From contig NZ_JAGGOS010000002.1 in assembly GCF_018614205.1 (NCBI RefSeq), positions 405-58,281 on the forward strand: 57,877 nucleotides of DNA, read 5' to 3'. The position numbers and the translations under genes were made by a program. Origin of the DNA: Streptomyces sp. ISL-36. Lineage in GTDB: Bacteria; Actinomycetota; Actinomycetes; Streptomycetales; Streptomycetaceae. The notes below the pieces were generated by a model. The model searched no databases and had not been told where the DNA came from. It saw only the letters and a list, made by a program, of their open reading frames with translations. This document shows positions 27,431 to 35,508 of the stretch, piece by piece. Every line of letters begins with the position of its first letter. Within the stretch, counting starts at the first letter, position 1.

Positions 27431-28747
27431 TCACTTCTTGGGCATCTGCTGCTGGGCCTTCTCGAGCTTGGCGCGCACCGACTCCGCGGTCACCGGCTGC
27501 CCGGCGGCCGCCTCGGCGAACAGCTCCTTGACCGCGGTGCCGACGACGGTCTCGAACTGAGACTCCTCGGGGACCTGCGGGAGGGCGGCGGCGCTGGTGG
27601 CGAGGGTCTTCCGCAGCACGGCGAGGGCCGGGGTGGCGAAGGCGGGGTCCTGCTGGGCGGAGGTGACGGGCGGTATCGAGCCGTACGCCTTGTTGAGGAT
27701 CTTCTGCTCCTCGTCGCCGGTCATGAACTTCACGAACCTCATGGCGCCGTCGATGTTCTTCGTGTTCTTGAAGACGGCCATGTTGATGCCGGCGACCATG
27801 GAGTTGACTGCCTTGCCCTGGCCCGGTGCGCCGGACTGGACGGGAGCGGGGGCCACGCCCCACTCGTCCTCCTTCATGCCGTGCGACGCGAAGGTGGCGG
27901 AGGCGGTCTGCCACAGCACCATCGCGGTCCTGTCGTTGGCGAAGTCGCTGAGGGACTGGTTCTGCGCGTACTCGGCGTTGCCCTTGGCGACGATGCGGTG
28001 CTCGGCCATCAGGTCGACGTACTGCTTCACCGCGGCGACGGCCCCGTCGGAGGTGAAGTCGGGCTTACCGTCGGGGGTGAAGAAGTCCGCGCCGTGCTGC
28101 TTGCCGAGGACGAAGACCTGGTGGATGTTGTTGGAGAGGTTCGACCCCTCGACGCCGATCGCGGAGGTGCCGTCGGTGGTCAGCTTCCTGCCGGTGGCGA
28201 CCAGCTCGTCCCAGGTGGCCGGCGGCTCGGTGATGCCGGCGTCCGCGAACATCTTCTTGTTGTAGTAGAGCGCGTACGCCATGGAGTACAGCGGGACGGC
28301 CGCCGGGTCCTGGCCCTGGACGCCGGTGGAGCCGAGCGCCGAGGGCACGAAGCGGTCCTTGCCGCCGATCTTCCCGAAGTTCTCCTCGTCCCAGGGGAGC
28401 AGTGCGCCGGTGGACTGGAGGGAGGCGCTCCAGGTGTTGCCGATGTTGAGGACGTCGGGTCCCTGGCCCGAGGTGGTGGCGGTGAGGATGCGGTTGAGCA
28501 GGTCGCTCCAGGGCACCACCTCCAGCTTCACCTCGATGCCGGTCTCCTTCTCGAACTTGTCGAGTTCGGGCTGGAGGACCTTCTTGTCGACCTCGATGTT
28601 CGCGCCCTGGTTGGATGCCCAGTAGGTGAGCGTCCTCGGCTGCTCGTTGGAGCCGCCACCGCCGGTGGAGCCGCCGCCGCAGGCGGCCGCCGCGAGGACG
28701 AGGGAGAGGGTGACGGCACCGACGGCCGCGGCTCTGATTCTGCGCAT
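27431..28747 (-). CDS. Sugar-binding lipoprotein of the GH1-linked ABC importer
   Basis: The 438-residue family 1 extracellular solute-binding protein has a lipobox ending LAAAAC (Cys23), a Gly/Ser linker, and the two-lobed fold with LEVVPWSDLLNRI and PDVLNIGNTWSASL early in the mature protein. It sits on the outer face of the membrane and delivers oligosaccharide to the permeases. It is the first gene of the operon, directly downstream of a promoter with a putative ROK operator. Laminari- or cello-oligosaccharides are the likely ligands, inferred from context. Confidence 0.92.
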   Translation of the reverse strand: MRRIRAAAVGAVTLSLVLAAAACGGGSTGGGGSNEQPRTLTYWASNQGANIEVDKKVLQPELDKFEKETGIEVKLEVVPWSDLLNRILTATTSGQGPDVLNIGNTWSASLQSTGALLPWDEENFGKIGGKDRFVPSALGSTGVQGQDPAAVPLYSMAYALYYNKKMFADAGITEPPATWDELVATGRKLTTDGTSAIGVEGSNLSNNIHQVFVLGKQHGADFFTPDGKPDFTSDGAVAAVKQYVDLMAEHRIVAKGNAEYAQNQSLSDFANDRTAMVLWQTASATFASHGMKEDEWGVAPAPVQSGAPGQGKAVNSMVAGINMAVFKNTKNIDGAMRFVKFMTGDEEQKILNKAYGSIPPVTSAQQDPAFATPALAVLRKTLATSAAALPQVPEESQFETVVGTAVKELFAEAAAGQPVTAESVRAKLEKAQQQMPKK

Positions 28748-28835
28748 GACTCCAGGGGCCTTTCGTGGAGTGGCGGGTCACCCGCGAGGGGAGACGCCGC
28801 TTGCGTCCCGCGTTCCGTCCCCATGCCCTCACGGC

Positions 28836-28879
28836 TTAATTTAGGATGTGAGTTAAACCTCGGGCGGAGGACGCGTCAA
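28836..28879 (-). promoter_or_regulatory. Importer promoter with putative ROK operator
   Basis: On the minus strand, TTGACG (28874-28879) and TTAACT (28851-28856) are 17 bp apart. From the -10 downstream runs an imperfect dyad, 28836-28856, with half-sites TTAATTTA and (complement) TTAACTCA. It lies in the 184-bp spacer between the importer and ROK genes and resembles the GH16 promoter site at 20297-20318. Confidence 0.6.
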
Positions 28880-28931
28880 GGGGCGTGGCAGCGGTATGTT
28901 GCCTGCAGGGACACGAAGACGAGGGGGCAGG

Positions 28932-30254
28932 GTGAAAGTTCGCAGCGGCCGTACGGTGCGTGACCTGCGGCGGGAGAACCGCACCGCGGTATTGCAACGG
29001 TTGTATTTCGACGGGCCCCTGAGCCGCTTCTCGCTCGGACCGGTCACCGGACTGAGTTCGGGCTCGGTGAGCAACGTCGTGGCCGAGCTGGTCGCCGAGG
29101 GACTGGTCGAGGAGGCCGGCAGCGTCGACTCCGCCGGCGGCCGCCCCCGCACCCTGCTGCGCATCAGTCCGCACAGCGGATACATGATCGGCGTGGACGT
29201 CGGCGAGACGCGGGTGCGGATCGAACTCTTCGACCTGGCCCTCACCGAACTGGCGCGCGTGGAGCGGCCGCTGGAGACGGAAGCGCCGCGCCGCGTCGAC
29301 CGCTACGACGTCGGCGTCGTCGTCGGCCACCTCCGCGAAGGCATCGCCGAGGTCCTGGAGCGGGCCGGGATCGCCGCGGAGCGTCTGCTGGGCGTCGGTG
29401 TCGGCGTGCCGGGCATCGTGGCCAGGACTCCGGAGGACGGCGCCGTCGTGCACGGTCAGACCATCGGCTGGGACGCGGTGCCGCTGGAGCGCCTGCTGCG
29501 CGAGTCCCGGCTGCTGCCCGAGACCGTCCCGTACTTCATCGACAACGGCGCCAAGACCCTCGGCCAGGCGGAGATGTGGTTCGGTGCCGGGCGGGGCGCG
29601 CGCAACGCCGTGGTGGTGCTCTTCGGCTCGGGAGTCGGCGCCTGCGTCGTCGCGGACGACATGCGGCCGGGCCGCGCCGTGGAGTGGGGGCATCTGACGG
29701 TACGGGTCCGGGGCCGCCGCTGCCGCTGCGGCGCCCAGGGCTGCCTGGAGGCGTACGCCGGAGCGGAGGCGCTGCTGCAGCGCTGGGCGGAGGCGGGCGG
29801 ACGACCGCCCACGGGCGTGGACGAGGAGACCGCGCTGACCGCGATGCTCGCCGCCGCCTATCCCGCCCCGGAGGCCGACGGCACCGTGCCGGAGGCCGAC
29901 GCGACCGCCGTCGCCGTCCTGGAGGAGACCGCCGAGTACCTCGGCGCGGGCTTCTCCGACCTCATCAACCTCTTCCAGCCCGAACGGATCCTTGTCGGCG
30001 GCTGGGCCGGGCTGCAGCTCGGCTCCCGCTTCCTGGACTCGGTACGGGCCCACGCCACTTCCTACGCCCTGGCGTATCCGGCCGCCCATGTGCGCATCGA
30101 TCTCGGCACCCTCGGGCCGGACGCCGTGACGGTCGGCGCGGCGATCCTGCCGCTCGCCGACTTCTTCGCCCGCGGCGGCCGCCGCGCCGAGGCCGAGCCC
30201 GAGGAGCCGCCCCCGGCCTGGCACACGACACTCCGGGAACGAGCGGCGCAGTGA
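28932..30254 (+). CDS. ROK-family transcriptional regulator
   Basis: The 440-residue protein has an N-terminal winged helix-turn-helix (about 10-70: RENRTAVLQRL, then LSSGSVSNVVAELVAEGLV). The ROK sugar-binding domain follows, with the phosphate loop IGVDVGETRV and the zinc-binding CRCGAQGCLEAY (four Cys/His ligands including the upstream GHL His). It is a cytoplasmic repressor or activator responding to a sugar. Divergent from the importer operon, it is its obvious regulator. GTG 28932 is chosen for the GAGGGGGCAGG before it; an ATG/GTG further upstream is unlikely. Confidence 0.93.
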   Translation: MKVRSGRTVRDLRRENRTAVLQRLYFDGPLSRFSLGPVTGLSSGSVSNVVAELVAEGLVEEAGSVDSAGGRPRTLLRISPHSGYMIGVDVGETRVRIELFDLALTELARVERPLETEAPRRVDRYDVGVVVGHLREGIAEVLERAGIAAERLLGVGVGVPGIVARTPEDGAVVHGQTIGWDAVPLERLLRESRLLPETVPYFIDNGAKTLGQAEMWFGAGRGARNAVVVLFGSGVGACVVADDMRPGRAVEWGHLTVRVRGRRCRCGAQGCLEAYAGAEALLQRWAEAGGRPPTGVDEETALTAMLAAAYPAPEADGTVPEADATAVAVLEETAEYLGAGFSDLINLFQPERILVGGWAGLQLGSRFLDSVRAHATSYALAYPAAHVRIDLGTLGPDAVTVGAAILPLADFFARGGRRAEAEPEEPPPAWHTTLRERAAQ

Positions 30255-30352
30255 ACCCGGCGACGTCCCCCAGGACCGGAACATCGCCCCGGCGGACCGA
30301 AGGAACGGCCGCGGCCGGGCGAGTGTCAGTGGTGGGTGCGATGCTGCCGGGT

Positions 30353-30619
30353 ATGGACGAGCTGATGCGAGGCCGCGTGTACGGCGCGGACCACGACGAC
30401 CCCGATCCCGGGCCCCGGCCGGGGCACGTCTACCGGGAACTGGTGGCGGGGCCCTTGGACGGCCTGCTTCTCGACGTCACCGGCTGGACGACGGAGCAGC
30501 TCCAGGAGGGGGCCGCCCTCGCCACCGAGATAGGCACGTACGGGCCGGGCGGCAGCGCCCGGTACGGACCGCGCGACGGCGACCCGTACCACTGGGACTG
30601 GGAGGGCGACACCCGCTAG
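30353..30619 (+). CDS. Small hypothetical protein
   Basis: The 88-residue acidic soluble protein contains VYGADHDDPDPGPRPGHVY, then LVAGPLDGLLLDVTGWT and YGPRDGDPYHWDWEGDTR. I recognise no named family or catalytic motif. Codon use is typical of real genes. ATG 30341 or GTG 30323 are alternative starts. It lies between the ROK and LacI genes and its role there is unknown. Confidence 0.55.
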   Translation: MDELMRGRVYGADHDDPDPGPRPGHVYRELVAGPLDGLLLDVTGWTTEQLQEGAALATEIGTYGPGGSARYGPRDGDPYHWDWEGDTR

Positions 30620-30670
30620 GGCGCAGGCGCGTTCCAGGGGCGGAGCCCGTGCAGCAGGATCCCGCCGGGG

Positions 30671-30682
30671 TGAATCGATTCA
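30671..30682. promoter_or_regulatory. Putative LacI-type operator (autoregulatory)
   Basis: TGAATCGATTCA is a perfect 12-bp palindrome with a central CG, the standard layout of LacI-family operators. It lies about 70 bp before the LacI-family start codon. Confidence 0.6.
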
Positions 30683-30704
30683 GGGCGCTCGTTGGTACCA
30701 TCCG

Positions 30705-30720
30705 GTCCGACGAGTCGGAC
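30705..30720. repeat. Perfect inverted repeat upstream of the LacI gene
   Basis: The arms GTCCGAC and GTCGGAC flank two bases, between the putative operator and the start codon. It could be a second operator or an mRNA leader hairpin. Confidence 0.4.
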
Positions 30721-30752
30721 GGTTGAACCGGTGAAGAGGCGGGACACGACAG

Positions 30753-31811
30753 GTGAGTCGTACTGCAGGGGCGGCGGGCGCGGGAGCCGGCGGCGGACAG
30801 GGAGCCGGGATCAAGGACGTGGCGCGCGAAGCGGGCGTCTCCGTCGGGACGGTCTCCAACGTGATCAACCGGCCCGATCTCGTCTCGGAGCGCACCCGCC
30901 GTCATGTGCAGGAGGTGATCGCCCGGCTCGGCTATGTGCGCAGCGAGTCGGCGCGCCAGCTGCGCGCGGGGCGGAGCCGCCTTCTCTCCCTGCTCGTCCT
31001 CGACATGGGCAATCCGTTCTTCGTCGACCTGGCGCGGGGTGCCGAGCGCACCGCGCGCGCCGCCGGGCTGAGCGTGATGGTGTGCAACAGCGACCAGAGC
31101 CCCGCGGCCGAGGCCGAGTACCTCTCCCTCTTCGCCGAGCAGCGCGTGCACGGCGTCCTGATCACCCCGGCCGACCCCAGCGGATCCAACCTCCAGGAGT
31201 TCCGGCGGCACGGCATCCCGTTCGTGCTCGTCGACCGGGTGGCCGGCGGTTCCGGCGGCTGCTCGGTCTCCGTGGACGATGTCGCGGGCGGCGCCATGGC
31301 CGTCCGCCATCTGGTGTCCCTGGGCCACCGCTCGATCGCCTACATCAGCGGTCAGGGCCACCTCCTCCAGGTCCGCGACCGGCGCACCGGCGCGCTGAAC
31401 GCGCTGGCCGAGGCGGGGCTGCCTCCGGACGCCCTGCGCGAGATCGGCGCCGACCGGCTCGACGTGAACTCCGGGCGGGACGCGGGAGCGCGGCTCCTCG
31501 GGATGGTGGAGCGTCCGACGGCCGTCTTCTGCGCCAACGACCTGCTCGCGCTCGGGGTGCTCCAGGCGATGTACGCGGCGGGGGTCAGGGTCCCTCAGGA
31601 CATCGCCATCGTGGGCTACGACGACATCGAGTTCGCCGCCGCGGCCGCCGTACCGCTCACCTCCGTACGGCAGCCGGCCGCCACGTTGGGAGCCATGGCC
31701 ACCGAGCTGCTGCTCGACGAGGCCGGTGAGCAGGCAGCCGCCCACCGGCACCAACAGGTCGTGCTCCAGCCGGAGCTGGTCGTACGGGGATCGAGCCAGG
31801 TCCGGCGCTGA
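30753..31811 (+). CDS. LacI-family transcriptional regulator
   Basis: The 352-residue protein has an N-terminal LacI helix-turn-helix (about 20-65: IKDVAREAGVSVGTVSNVIN with hinge SARQLRAGRS) and a periplasmic-binding-like effector domain. The latter has VMVCNSDQSPAAEAEYL and the family motif AIVGYDDIEFAAAAAVPLTSV. It probably binds a sugar. It is not an obvious CebR by its DNA-binding helix, and the nearest palindrome, TGAATCGATTCA, is not a CebR box. It ends at a bidirectional terminator before the cellulase genes. Confidence 0.93.
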   Translation: MSRTAGAAGAGAGGGQGAGIKDVAREAGVSVGTVSNVINRPDLVSERTRRHVQEVIARLGYVRSESARQLRAGRSRLLSLLVLDMGNPFFVDLARGAERTARAAGLSVMVCNSDQSPAAEAEYLSLFAEQRVHGVLITPADPSGSNLQEFRRHGIPFVLVDRVAGGSGGCSVSVDDVAGGAMAVRHLVSLGHRSIAYISGQGHLLQVRDRRTGALNALAEAGLPPDALREIGADRLDVNSGRDAGARLLGMVERPTAVFCANDLLALGVLQAMYAAGVRVPQDIAIVGYDDIEFAAAAAVPLTSVRQPAATLGAMATELLLDEAGEQAAAHRHQQVVLQPELVVRGSSQVRR

Positions 31812-31815
31812 GCTC

Positions 31816-31844
31816 GGCCGGCCGGAACCGGGTTCCGGCCGGCC
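31816..31844. terminator. Bidirectional terminator between LacI and GH6 genes
   Basis: A 14-bp perfect inverted repeat, GGCCGGCCGGAACC and GGTTCCGGCCGGCC, has a one-base centre between converging genes. Confidence 0.8.
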
Positions 31845-31868
31845 GCCGCCCTCACGGGCGGTGGTGCG

Positions 31869-33668
31869 TCACAGCGCCGGGTGGGCGTTCTTCAGCAGCT
31901 CCTGGAACTGGGCCGAGAACCACTGGCCGGAGAGCGGCGCGTCGGGCAGCGCCCCGGACATGCTGTTGCCGTTCCGCGCGTTGCCCGTGTACGTCGGGTC
32001 GCACATCCGGTCGAATCCCTTGCCCTCGTTGTTCGGGATCTCCTTGCTGGCGCCGTCCGACTCGCCCGGGGGCTTCATCCACACGTACGCGTCGATGCCC
32101 GCGGCCGGCGCGGCCTTCGGCCGTTCGCCGAGCCCCGCACCGGACTGGTTGCACCAGTTGCCGAGGTGGATCCGCCGGTCGTAGCGCCCGCCGTTCACAT
32201 AGGTGTCGACGGTCGTCCGCGCACCGGGGGCGGTGGGCCGGGCCGTACCGCCCCAGCCGTTGCGCGAGGTGTCGATCAGCATGCCGAGGTTGGCGTCGAA
32301 GCCGATCGAGACCAGCTTGGCGCGCATGGCCTGGGCGTACGACAGCTCGTCCGTGTATCGGTTCCAGTCCACCCACTTCGACTGGCGCACCGAGACGCCG
32401 TTGACGGAGTCGTCGATCGTGAAGTGGTCCTCCTTCAGCGCGCTGTAGTTGGCGGTGTTGACGATGAATCCGTGGACCTTGGAGACCGTGGAGCCCTCGG
32501 CGGTCGCCGCCTGCTTGAAGAGCTCGGCGGAGGGGCCGAAGTTGTCGTCCCAGCCGAGCCAGCCGTGGTGGCCCGCGTCCACGTAGTTGTAGACGTTGGC
32601 GAGGGAGCCCAGCTTGTTGAGCGCGTAGCCGACGCCCTTGATGTAGTTGCCGTTGGCCTTCATCACATCGCAGTTGGCGGTGGCCGTCGGGCGCCCGGAG
32701 ACGTTGGTGACGAGGTTCGGCAGTGAGTCGATCTCGACCGTCGTGACGATCCGCAGGCCCGCGTACTTCGGGTCGGCGAGGATGGCGGCGATGGGGTCGA
32801 TGTACTGGGTCTTGTACCGGTCGATCTCGGTCGGGCCCAGTTCGCCGTTGGAGGCGAGCGCGGCACAGTCGCGCCCGGGCAGGTTGTAGATCACCAGCTG
32901 GACGACGAGCTCGCCGCTGCCCTTCTGGACCAGGGCCCGGTCGAGGTGGTCGCGCAGGCCCATGCCGCCGTTGACGCCGGCGATGGCGGCCGTGCGGTCG
33001 AGCCAGACACCGGTGGGCTGGTTGGAGACCTTGGTGCCGCCCGGCTCGGCCGCCGCCTTGGCGGACCACTCGGGGTTCACGTAGACCTTGGCGCCGGCGT
33101 ACGGGTTGTCGGCCTTGGTGCCGGTCGGCGGCGGTGTCGTCGGTGGTGTCGTGGGAGGTGTGGTGGGAGGTGTGGTGGGCGGGGTCGTCGGGGGAGTGGT
33201 GGGCGGCTGGGTCGCGCCGTTGCAGGTGACTCCGTTGAGCGTGAAGGTCGCGGGGACGGCGTTCGTCCCGCTGTAGGAGCCGTTGAAGCCGAAGGAGGTC
33301 GAACCACCCGTGGCCAGGCTTCCGTTGTACGAGAGGCTCTTGGCGGTCACGGCGGCGCCGGACTGGGTGATCGTGGCGTTCCAGCCCTGGGTGACCTTCT
33401 GGTCGCCCGCGTAGGACCACTCCAGGGTCCAGGCGCTCAGCGGGTCACCGGTGTTGGTGACGACGACATTGGCTCCGAAGCCGGTGTTCCACTGGTTGGT
33501 GACCTGGTACTCGACCTTGCAGCCCGCGGCGGCGGCGCCCGCGGTGGTCGTCATGACGGTGGCCGTGGCGCCGGTCGCCGTGATCAGTCCGATGGCCGCC
33601 AGCAGGGCGGTGCGGCCTGTGGTGCGGCTCGTTGTACGAGGGGTCGTGCGCGTGGTCGTGCGGCTCAT
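31869..33668 (-). CDS. Secreted CBM2-GH6 cellobiohydrolase
   Basis: The 599-residue enzyme has a Thr/Arg-rich signal peptide (to about residue 47), an N-terminal CBM2 (about 49-150, bounded by GCKVEY and GVTCNG Cys residues), a PTTPP-repeat linker (about 154-185) and a GH6 catalytic domain. The family markers are YNLPGRDCAALASNGE and VEIDSLPNLVTN with the catalytic Asp. Length and loops fit bacterial non-reducing-end cellobiohydrolases (Cel6B-like), although an endoglucanase cannot be fully excluded. It starts 15 bp after the GH5 gene's stop, so both form one CebR-box-linked transcription unit. Confidence 0.93.
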   Translation of the reverse strand: MSRTTTRTTPRTTSRTTGRTALLAAIGLITATGATATVMTTTAGAAAAGCKVEYQVTNQWNTGFGANVVVTNTGDPLSAWTLEWSYAGDQKVTQGWNATITQSGAAVTAKSLSYNGSLATGGSTSFGFNGSYSGTNAVPATFTLNGVTCNGATQPPTTPPTTPPTTPPTTPPTTPPTTPPPTGTKADNPYAGAKVYVNPEWSAKAAAEPGGTKVSNQPTGVWLDRTAAIAGVNGGMGLRDHLDRALVQKGSGELVVQLVIYNLPGRDCAALASNGELGPTEIDRYKTQYIDPIAAILADPKYAGLRIVTTVEIDSLPNLVTNVSGRPTATANCDVMKANGNYIKGVGYALNKLGSLANVYNYVDAGHHGWLGWDDNFGPSAELFKQAATAEGSTVSKVHGFIVNTANYSALKEDHFTIDDSVNGVSVRQSKWVDWNRYTDELSYAQAMRAKLVSIGFDANLGMLIDTSRNGWGGTARPTAPGARTTVDTYVNGGRYDRRIHLGNWCNQSGAGLGERPKAAPAAGIDAYVWMKPPGESDGASKEIPNNEGKGFDRMCDPTYTGNARNGNSMSGALPDAPLSGQWFSAQFQELLKNAHPAL

Positions 33669-33683
33669 TTCGCGGGGTGCCTT

Positions 33684-35237
33684 TCAGTTCAGGGCGCGCA
33701 GATGGTCGCGCAGCCCGATGCCAAAACTGGTGGGGGTTCCGTCGTACGAGGTGATCAGGGCCGGTCCCGAGGAGCAGTTCCAGGTGTTCCAGGTCCAGCC
33801 GAGGTACGACAGGGAGCGGTCGTCGAACCACTTCATGACGCGGTCGATGAAGGCGTGACCGCAGGTGTTCTCACCGATCTCGCCCGCGACCAGGGGGACC
33901 CGGGCGGCGACCGGCGCGAGGGTGCTGTCCCAGCAGGCCTCGGTGGAGCAGGTGTTGAAGTTGTAGACGTGCCAGGCGGCGGCGAGACGGCCCGCCGGGT
34001 CGGTGGGGGCGTGGGCGAGCCACTGGCTCAGGTCGTTGGAGTACGCGATGCCCGGGACGAGGACGAGGTTGCGGGCGCCCGTCGCACGGACGGCGTCCAC
34101 CAGGTCCTGCATGCCGGCGACCTCGTAGCCGATGCCCGGGCAGGTGCCGCCGTCGCGCCAGCACGTCCAGGCCTGCGCGGCGGTCGGCGTAGCCCGGTCG
34201 GGATAGGGCTCGTTGAACAGGTCGAAGACGATACGGCGGTCGGCCTTGAAGGTGTCGGCGACCGAGGTCCAGAACGCCGGGGTGTACTGGGCGTTCGGCA
34301 TCGGCTTCTGGCAGGAGGCGTGGACGTCGGAGCAGCCCGCCGAGTTGCCGGTGTACTGCCCGTACGTCCAGTGCAGCTCGACGATCGGGGTCATGCCGTG
34401 GGCGAGGACCTTGTCGACCAGGCCCTTGACGGCGTTTACGTAGTTCGCGCCCCGGTACTCGGGCTTGATGTTGTCCAGGCCGAGCCAGCATTCCTCGTTG
34501 AGCGGGATGCGGACGGTGTTGGCCTTCCAGTCCGCGATGGCGCGGACCGAGGCGTCGTCGACGGGACCGTCGAAGAAGCCGTGGCCCTGGACGCACATGA
34601 ACTCACCGCCGGAGCGGTTGACGCCGAGCAGACGGCGGGTGGCGCCATTCTGGTCGGTGAGCCGGTTGCCGGTGACGCTCAGCTCGGGCGCGCCGGGGAC
34701 GGGGCCGGGCGGATCGGTCGGATCCGTGGGCGTCGGGGTGGGTGTCGGGGTCGGTGTCGGTGTGGGCGTGGACGTCGTTGTGGGCGTGGGGGTCGGAGTC
34801 GGGTCGGTCGGGCCCGGGCCGGTGGTGCAGGCCGTGCCGTTGAGCGTGAACGTGGTGGGCGCGGTGTTGGTGCCCGACCAGGACGCGATGAAGCCGGCGG
34901 TGACGCTCGCACCCGTGCCGAGCGAACCGTTCCAGCTCTCGTTGACGGCTGTGGCCCTCGCCCCGGTCTGGGACCACTTGCCGCCCCAGCCCTGGCTGAC
35001 CTGCTGACCGGCCGGGAAGTCGAAGCCGAGGCTCCAACCGCTCAGCGCGGCACTGTTGTTGGTGACGGTGACGGAACCCTGGAAGCCGCCGGCCCACTGG
35101 CCGACGACCGAGTACCGCACCGTGCACACCGGCGCGGCCACTGCTCCTGAGGCCGTACCGACGACGGCGAGAGCGGTGCTCGCCATCGTGAGCGCCGCTC
35201 CTGCGAGCAGCGCGGACAAACGCGGGGGATGTCGCAT
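33684..35237 (-). CDS. Secreted CBM2-GH5 endoglucanase
   Basis: The 517-residue enzyme has a signal peptide (1 to about 34), a CBM2 (about 36-137), a Pro/Thr repeat linker (about 140-180) and a GH5 barrel. Acid/base Glu is in FDLFNEPYPD and the nucleophile Glu is probably in VAGEIGEN near the C-terminus. It cuts internal beta-1,4 bonds of cellulose, making ends for the GH6 and GH48 enzymes next to it. ATG 35237 is preceded by AAGGAG. It is the first gene of the GH5-GH6 unit, divergent from GH48. Confidence 0.94.
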   Translation of the reverse strand: MRHPPRLSALLAGAALTMASTALAVVGTASGAVAAPVCTVRYSVVGQWAGGFQGSVTVTNNSAALSGWSLGFDFPAGQQVSQGWGGKWSQTGARATAVNESWNGSLGTGASVTAGFIASWSGTNTAPTTFTLNGTACTTGPGPTDPTPTPTPTTTSTPTPTPTPTPTPTPTDPTDPPGPVPGAPELSVTGNRLTDQNGATRRLLGVNRSGGEFMCVQGHGFFDGPVDDASVRAIADWKANTVRIPLNEECWLGLDNIKPEYRGANYVNAVKGLVDKVLAHGMTPIVELHWTYGQYTGNSAGCSDVHASCQKPMPNAQYTPAFWTSVADTFKADRRIVFDLFNEPYPDRATPTAAQAWTCWRDGGTCPGIGYEVAGMQDLVDAVRATGARNLVLVPGIAYSNDLSQWLAHAPTDPAGRLAAAWHVYNFNTCSTEACWDSTLAPVAARVPLVAGEIGENTCGHAFIDRVMKWFDDRSLSYLGWTWNTWNCSSGPALITSYDGTPTSFGIGLRDHLRALN

Positions 35238-35285
35238 GAGCGACTCCTTGCAGCGAGGGCGCGTACCTGACGACGCGCCGACTGA

Positions 35286-35299
35286 CGGAATCGCTCCCA
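35286..35299 (-). promoter_or_regulatory. Degenerate CebR-like box near the GH5 promoter
   Basis: Read on the minus strand it is TGGGAGCGATTCCG, matching 11 of 14 positions of the CebR consensus TGGGAGCGCTCCCA. It lies about 50 bp upstream of the GH5 start codon. Confidence 0.5.
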
Positions 35300-35418
35300 C
35301 TGGTGGGCCCAGACCGTAGCGGCAACTCGCCCCAAGGAAAAGAGGAGTTGTCAACTTTCCCTGTCGAATGCCTTCGACTCTTCGCGCACCTTGACGCCGT
35401 TCCGCCCCGACTGCACAG

Positions 35419-35432
35419 TGGGAGCGCTCCCA
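35419..35432. promoter_or_regulatory. Perfect CebR operator (TGGGAGCGCTCCCA)
   Basis: The 14-bp palindrome is identical to the established CebR box, the operator of the cellobiose-responsive LacI-family repressor of Streptomyces. It lies 77 bp before the GH48 start, just downstream of a TTGACG (35391-35396). It predicts release of cellulase expression by cello-oligosaccharides. CebR itself is not in this window. Confidence 0.88.
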
Positions 35433-35508
35433 CTGGTTCAGAGCTTGTGTCCAAGGCTTCGCGTACCCCTCCACACCGCCCCTCCGAGCCGCGAGGAGAG
35501 CCACCCGC